DNA of 10,288 nucleotides from Aromatoleum sp. (GTDB taxonomy: Bacteria > Pseudomonadota > Gammaproteobacteria > Burkholderiales > Casimicrobiaceae), in assembly GCA_010365205.1 (NCBI GenBank), contig JAAFGU010000058.1:1-10288 (forward strand). The letters are read 5' to 3'. Of this stretch, positions 6,279-10,288 are shown piece by piece. A program made the position numbers and the translations under genes. The number at the start of each line of letters is the position of its first letter. Position 1 is the stretch's first letter. The notes beneath the pieces were generated by a model. That model was not told the DNA's origin, ran no database searches, and was given only the letters and a program-made list of their open reading frames with translations.

Positions 6279-6428
6279 TTCGCGCGCGCCCGGCAGCAGC
6301 CGGCGACTTCACCGGCGCGGGACGGCGGGAACCGAGCGTCGGGTGGAGCGAGAGGGTCGTCCACCGGAGTTCCTGTCTCGTTGCCGGAGGCGTCAGCGGG
6401 CGATGATAGAAGGGGCCGATCGGGCCGG

Positions 6429-6896
6429 TCATTTGAAAAAATAATGCAGATAGGCTTCGGCAAAGTCACGCCGACTTGTGACGTCGCCATATTCGACGCT
6501 GATCTGAAGAGCGAACACAACGGCATCGCAGTTCTTGCAATCGTTGGCGTCGCCGGCGGCAACCGCCCTGAAGTCGGCGATGTTTTTGCCGGGCGCAACC
6601 ATTTTCGCCAGCGCCGCCACGCTGCCCAGGTCGACCGTGGCACTTTCGGCGAGCGGCTGACCGGGCGGAATCGGGATGGCGAGCTGCTCGGAATCCTTGC
6701 CGCGCTCCGCGGGGGCCAGCACGGTTACGCCCGCCACGCGAACGGAGACATCCGGCTTGCTGCTGGAAATGACGAGTTTCGCCGCACCATTCTCCGACTG
6801 GACGGCGTAGTCCAGATCGCCGCCGAGCTCGCGAGCGAACGCCGGATGCGCGATCAGCGCAACGAGTGCGGCGTTCAGAATCGAAGACAAACGCAT
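6429..6896 (-). CDS. Exported hypothetical protein, 155 residues
   Basis: An unrecognised, probably periplasmic protein. Residues 1-21 form a typical signal peptide (MRLSSILNAALVALIAHPAFA), with cleavage expected after AFA. The mature part is beta-rich at first (DLDYAVQSENGAAKLVISSS, VSVRVAGVTVLAP), then has a Pro-rich turn (IPIPPGQPL). Near residues 118-121 it holds a CKNC pair (CxxC) that could form a disulphide or bind a metal. It ends HYFFK. The ATG at 6894-6896 fits the signal peptide; the ribosome-binding site is weak. It lies 274 bp downstream of the broken NRPS-like gene, beyond a hairpin, so it probably has its own promoter, which I could not pick out with confidence. Confidence 0.72.
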   Translation of the reverse strand: MRLSSILNAALVALIAHPAFARELGGDLDYAVQSENGAAKLVISSSKPDVSVRVAGVTVLAPAERGKDSEQLAIPIPPGQPLAESATVDLGSVAALAKMVAPGKNIADFRAVAAGDANDCKNCDAVVFALQISVEYGDVTSRRDFAEAYLHYFFK

Positions 6897-7125
6897 GCTG
6901 TACTCGAGAGAAATGGTCCCGCGTCGAAATCCGGTTGCGCGGGCTGGCGGGGGAGCCGGAATGCAATCTTACCTGTCGCAGCCCCGATTCGATCCGGCAG
7001 CCACCACGTTGCGTGAGGCTGCTGCCAACCTCGCGCGTTCCCGCCGACGTATTCGCGCAATCGCCAGGAACGGACGGTGCCAAGAACTCCGACAAGGCGT
7101 TTGCCGCGGGAATCTGCGGGTTGAC

Positions 7126-7161
7126 CCGGACCAACCGATCCGATTGCTACGGTTGGTCCGG
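7126..7161. terminator. Strong hairpin after the NRPS-like gene, possible terminator
   Basis: CCGGACCAACC (7126-7136) and GGTTGGTCCGG (7151-7161) form a perfect 11 bp stem with a 14-base loop. It begins 10 bp beyond the TAG stop of the NRPS-like gene on the minus strand, a good place for a terminator. No U-rich tract follows on either strand, so it may be a U-less or Rho-assisted terminator, or a transcript-end stabiliser. Confidence 0.5.
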
Positions 7162-7170
7162 TTGAGTCTC

Positions 7171-9739
7171 CTATCCTTCTGTCCACGAAACCGCCGGCTG
7201 CCCGACACCGCTCCCCGGCGCTGACGCGCGAATCGCGTTCATGCAGATGGCGAGCGTGCGGGCAAAAGCGGCGTTGCGCACGTCGAGTATCTGCGAGTGC
7301 GTCGCGGCAATCTCGAAACATTCGACCGGCCCCGTAAAGAGTTGCGCGAGGCGCGCCGGGTCGACCTGCGCCAGCCGCCGCCTGCTCGAAAGCAGGTAGG
7401 ACGGACCGTCGTACGGCCGCGGCCGATACCCGCGTATCGCCATCTCGAACGCGCGGGCGACGCTGGCTGCCGCCCTGGCGTAAACCGGGTCGTCGAGAGA
7501 CACCGCGATCTTGCCCTCGGACTGGCGCCGGCGGAGGCGCTCGAGCAGCGCATCCTCGGTAAGACTGGCGTCGTCCACGGTGAAGGGCCGAAACGGCGGA
7601 TCGAGCAGAAGAAGTGGAAGCACGACCGCGCCGGCCGCACGCAACGAGCGCGCCATCTCGATCGCGACGTAGGACCCGGCGCACAGCGCCCCCAGCGCGT
7701 AAGGTCCGTTCGGCTGCCGCTGCCGCAACGCCCGCAGATAGTCGCTGGCCATCTCCTCGACCGTCGCGCGGCGCCTGCAATCCGTCGAGACCACGGGCCT
7801 GGAATGCCCAAACCGGCTGATCGTCGCCGAGCAGCTCGACAAAGCGGGGACTGACCAGCGCCTGGCCGAGCCGCCCATGGACCAGGAAAAGAACCGGGGG
7901 TTTTCCCGTCTCGCGAAGCGGGCACAGAACCGGAATCGGCTTCGCCGCGCGAACCGGGGCGAGGGCACGGAGCCGCGCCGCGATCCCCGCCACTGTCATG
8001 TCGTCGTGGACGCTCGTGAGCATCAGGCCGTGGCCGGCTCGCAGCCGGAGCTGTAACTCCGTGAACGCGAGCGAGTCGCCGCCGAGCAGAAAAAAATCGT
8101 CATCGCGGCCAACGCGCGGCTGCTTCAACAGTTCTCCGAACAGGGAAGCCACCTTCCGGTCTAGGTCGTCGCGCGGTGCGTCGAAATCGTGCGTCGACTC
8201 GAGCGAGGGCGGCTCCAGCGCGGCCATGGCCTTGCGGTCGATCTTGCCGCTCGACGTGAGCGGCAATGCGTCGCGGAACACGAATGCGCCGGGCAGCATG
8301 TAGCCCGGCAGTGTGCGCGCAAGCCGCTGGCGCAATCGGCGCGGATCCGGGGCGGTTGCCGGCGCCGTGGTGACATAGGCCACGAGCCGGTCGACCTCCG
8401 GCGCCCGATCCCCGACGATGGCGACGACCGCACATCGGGCAACGCCGGGACATGCTGCAAGCGCTCTCTCGATTTCGATCAGATCGACGGTGAATCCGCG
8501 GATCTTGATGCGACTGCCTTGGCGTCCCAGAAAGCAGAGGTCGCCGTTGTCGTCGATGCGGCCGAGGTCACCGGTTGCGTACCGCCGCCATCCGGGTTCC
8601 ACCGGATCCTCGGAAAAGACCCGGGCGTCGAGTTCGGGGCGACGCCAGTAACCGGGACTCAGGTGGGGGCTGCTGACGAGGATCTCGCCGATTTCGCCCC
8701 GCCCGGCTTCGCTGCCATCCCCGCGCTGGATTCGCACCCGGACCCCGGGCGGGCAACGGCCCGCCGGTACCACGTCTCCGGGCGCTGGAAGACGTTGGTG
8801 ATCGACCCGGTTCTGCGCGATCAAGCTCACCTCGGTAGCCGCGAGCTGATTGACGAAAAGGCAGCTTGTTGTCGTATGCCGGCGGAAGAGCTCGATGTCG
8901 GAATCGAACACCGCCTCCCCACCCAGGGCGATCACGCGCAGATGGCGGAGCACGCGGCCGGGCGCGAGGCGGTTCATCATCTCTCGATAGACCGTCGGTA
9001 CGGCGTGCAGTATCGAGATCCGCTCTTCGTCGAGCCAGTCGGCCAATGACCCGATGCCCCGCTTGCGGACGTCGTACGCGCACACGGTCGCGCCGCTCGA
9101 CAGCCCGCCGAAGATATCCACGTTCCAGGCGCCGAAGCTCAGCGAGTAGAGAAGCGAGATCCGATCCGCGGCGCCTATCTCGAGCGCTCGCGCATACGCG
9201 TCGGCGAAGAACAGCAGATTCCGGTGCGTCTGCGTCACGCCCTTCGGTTGCCCCGTCGACGCGGACGTGTAAACGAGGTTCGCCAACGCATCCGGATCGA
9301 CGTCGGGAAGCGCGTCGGTCGCTCCGTCAGGACCCATGCGATCGATATCCAGCACGGCACAACCCGCCGCTGCCAGCGCGGTTGCCCGAGCGAGGAGCCC
9401 GCTTTCCGTGAGCATCACGAACGGCGCGGCATCTTCGAGGATGAAACGCAGCCGCGCATCGGGGTCGCCTGCATCGAGCATGACGTACGCCGAACCGCTC
9501 AGGCTGACTCCGACGAGCGCTTTGACGGCTGCGGTCTTGGACTCGAACAGGAGACAGACAAGACCCGACCGCCCGTGCGCAGCGACGCCCAGTTGCCCCG
9601 TAATGACTCTGGCGGCGGCACCAAGCGCCGCGTAGCTGATCGCCGCGCTCCCCTCGACGATGGCGGGCTTGTCCGGCCAGCGTTGCGCGGCGCGCAGTAG
9701 CCGCGCCCCGAACGCACCCGCAATGTCGCCCGTCGCCAT
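7171..9739 (-). pseudogene. NRPS-like A-PCP-TE synthetase, frameshifted before the thioesterase active site
   Basis: A single-module nonribosomal peptide synthetase-like enzyme of about 855 residues: it activates an acid as an adenylate, loads it on a phosphopantetheine arm and releases it. Adenylation motifs are A3 LVYTSASTGQPKGV (155-168), A4 FGAWNVDIFG (202-211), a degenerate A5 NQLAATE (297-303), A7 YATGDL (387-392), A8 with KIRG (412-415), and A10 SSGKIDRK with Lys499. The carrier motif is LLGGDSL with Ser555. The thioesterase begins PVLFLVHG (615-622). After about residue 658 the frame shifts; the rest (ATVEEMASDYL through WTEG, TAG at 7171) reads one base off. In that part the nucleophile motif is ALCAG with Cys at 7681-7683, then Asp at 7600-7602 and His at 7297-7299. 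The ATG at 9739 suits the GGGGGA Shine-Dalgarno better than the adjacent one at 9742. It may be a true pseudogene, a sequencing error, or programmed frameshifting. Confidence 0.87.
7763..7777 (-). other. Frameshift site in the NRPS-like gene
   Basis: Read on the minus strand, CAGGCGCCGCGCGAC is where the upstream frame (GLDGLQAPR) stops matching a thioesterase and the frame one base ahead (ATVEEMASDYL) starts matching. The span 7171-9739 is 2569 bases, one more than a multiple of three, which fits one extra base or two missing bases. The alternating GC run is a plausible slippage or miscall site. Confidence 0.75.
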
Positions 9740-10047
9740 CATTCCCCCGGCTTCGCTGCTTTCGTTGACGGTACCGGCACTGCCCTCGAACGTTGAATGG
9801 CCGACCCGTAGCTCTGGATCGAATTGCCTTGTTGTGCTTTCTGCGGCCTGCGCGCCATTGTCCGGGTGCCTACCGCATAGGATAATCCAGAATCGCCCGG
9901 CGTCTTCGGCGGCGCGCTCCGGTGAGTACGTTGGGCGCGCGGCCCTCGCGGCGACAAGGCTCGGCCATTTCCGTTGTTGTTCTGGTTTGCGATCGTCTCC
10001 GCCGCCCGGGAGGGGCGGGCGATTTGCGCCTCGTCGGGAGCCAATTC
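9740..10047. other. Divergent intergenic region between the NRPS-like and Bug-family genes
   Basis: About 308 bp separate the two divergent start codons. Open frames cross it on both strands, but their composition is Arg/Pro/Ala-rich and shows no recognisable domain, so I see no gene here. It should hold the promoters of both flanking genes. One promoter-like pair pointing right is listed separately; I found no convincing pair pointing left. The last part contains GGGAG (10036-10040), which serves the downstream gene as a ribosome-binding site. Confidence 0.6.
9858..9886 (+). promoter_or_regulatory. Putative sigma-70 promoter for the Bug-family gene
   Basis: TTGTCC (9858-9863) and GATAAT (9881-9886) are separated by exactly 17 bp. 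They match the consensus at four of six and five of six positions. The leader to the GTG at 10048 would be about 155 bases. It is the best promoter-like pair seen in this divergent region. Confidence 0.4.
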
Positions 10048-10288
10048 GTGCGCAAGACGCTTCTCCTGGTCGCAATGTTGATCTCCGCGCTGCCGTCGGC
10101 CAGCGCCTGGAGCCAAGGCTACCCGACGCGGCTGATCCGGATTGTGGTCGGGTCGACGGCCGGTTCTGGGATCGACATCGGCTCGCGGATGTTGGCCGAG
10201 AAGCTGCGCGAAGAGTTCGGTCAACCGGTCGTGATCGAGATCAAGGCCGGTGCGGACGGCATGATCGCCGCCCGCCACGTCGCCGCGA
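10048..10288 (+). CDS. Bug/TctC family periplasmic solute-binding protein, N-terminal part (cut by window)
   Basis: The first 80 residues of a tripartite tricarboxylate transporter (TTT) receptor. Members bind carboxylates or other small solutes in the periplasm; many betaproteobacterial copies are orphans without the TctA/TctB membrane partners. A signal peptide (RKTLLLVAMLISALPSASA) ends near residue 20. The family motif YPTRLIRIVV follows, then GSTAGSGIDIGSRMLAEKL and FGQPVVIEIKAGADGMIAA, where relatives typically read PGGxxDxxAR and VVENRPGAGG. Asp in GIDIGSR matches the conserved ligand-loop Asp. The GTG at 10048 is preceded by GGGAG at 10036-10040 and gives a good signal peptide. The usual Pro-Gly-Gly of the first loop is Ser-Thr-Ala-Gly-Ser here. 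The ligand cannot be told from this fragment, and whether tctA/tctB follow is outside the window. Confidence 0.88.
   Translation, partial: MRKTLLLVAMLISALPSASAWSQGYPTRLIRIVVGSTAGSGIDIGSRMLAEKLREEFGQPVVIEIKAGADGMIAARHVAA

Noticed and set aside
6414..6426. Hairpin GGCCGATCGGGCC just after the 155-residue gene
   Set aside because: The stem is only about four to five base pairs and there is no T-run; it is too weak to call a terminator.
6866..7224. Plus-strand open frames across the gap between the exported protein and the NRPS-like gene
   Set aside because: Arg/Ser-rich translations with no motif or good ribosome-binding site; they overlap the signal peptide or thioesterase end on the other strand.
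9743..10075. N-terminal extension of the NRPS-like protein
   Set aside because: The 111-112 added residues have no domain similarity and overlap the start and signal-peptide region of the divergent Bug-family gene.

Overview
The window is GC-rich (about two thirds G+C by eye) with dense, tightly spaced genes. Content points to a betaproteobacterium, probably near Burkholderiales: a Bug/TctC-type periplasmic binding protein, a UvrD helicase with a C-terminal Tudor-like domain, oligopeptidase B, and tandem micro-proteins ending in a variant of the IPTL-CTERM/exosortase sorting signal. That placement is inference; no rRNA or other taxonomic marker is present.

Plus-strand block (1-2299): the 3' end of uvrD, then three tandem copies of a ~285-290 bp unit, each encoding a 56-residue secreted micro-protein with its own Shine-Dalgarno and a TTGACC box, then a membrane-bound sterol desaturase/fatty acid hydroxylase family enzyme. 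This enzyme converges on the next block with only 16 bp between stop codons.

Minus-strand block (2316-9739), in transcription order from the right: a broken (frameshifted) nonribosomal peptide synthetase-like gene with adenylation, carrier and thioesterase domains; a hairpin that may terminate it; a small exported protein of unknown function; a 67-residue three-helix membrane protein; an 88-residue unknown protein; oligopeptidase B; and a luciferase-like flavin monooxygenase. The last two may be co-transcribed.

Right edge: a 308 bp divergent intergenic region with a promoter-like sequence, then the 5' end of a Bug-family solute-binding protein on the plus strand.

The most interesting element is the micro-protein array. 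Each product has a nearly invariant signal peptide and a nearly invariant C-terminal sorting/anchor segment, separated by a short variable core. If signal peptidase and an exosortase both cut, each gene would release a peptide of only about 8-13 residues. The sorting enzyme is not in this window. Second is the A-PCP-TE gene: its adenylation domain lacks the Asp that binds alpha-amino groups, its thioesterase has Cys in place of the catalytic Ser, and it carries a single-base frameshift between the carrier domain and the thioesterase active site.
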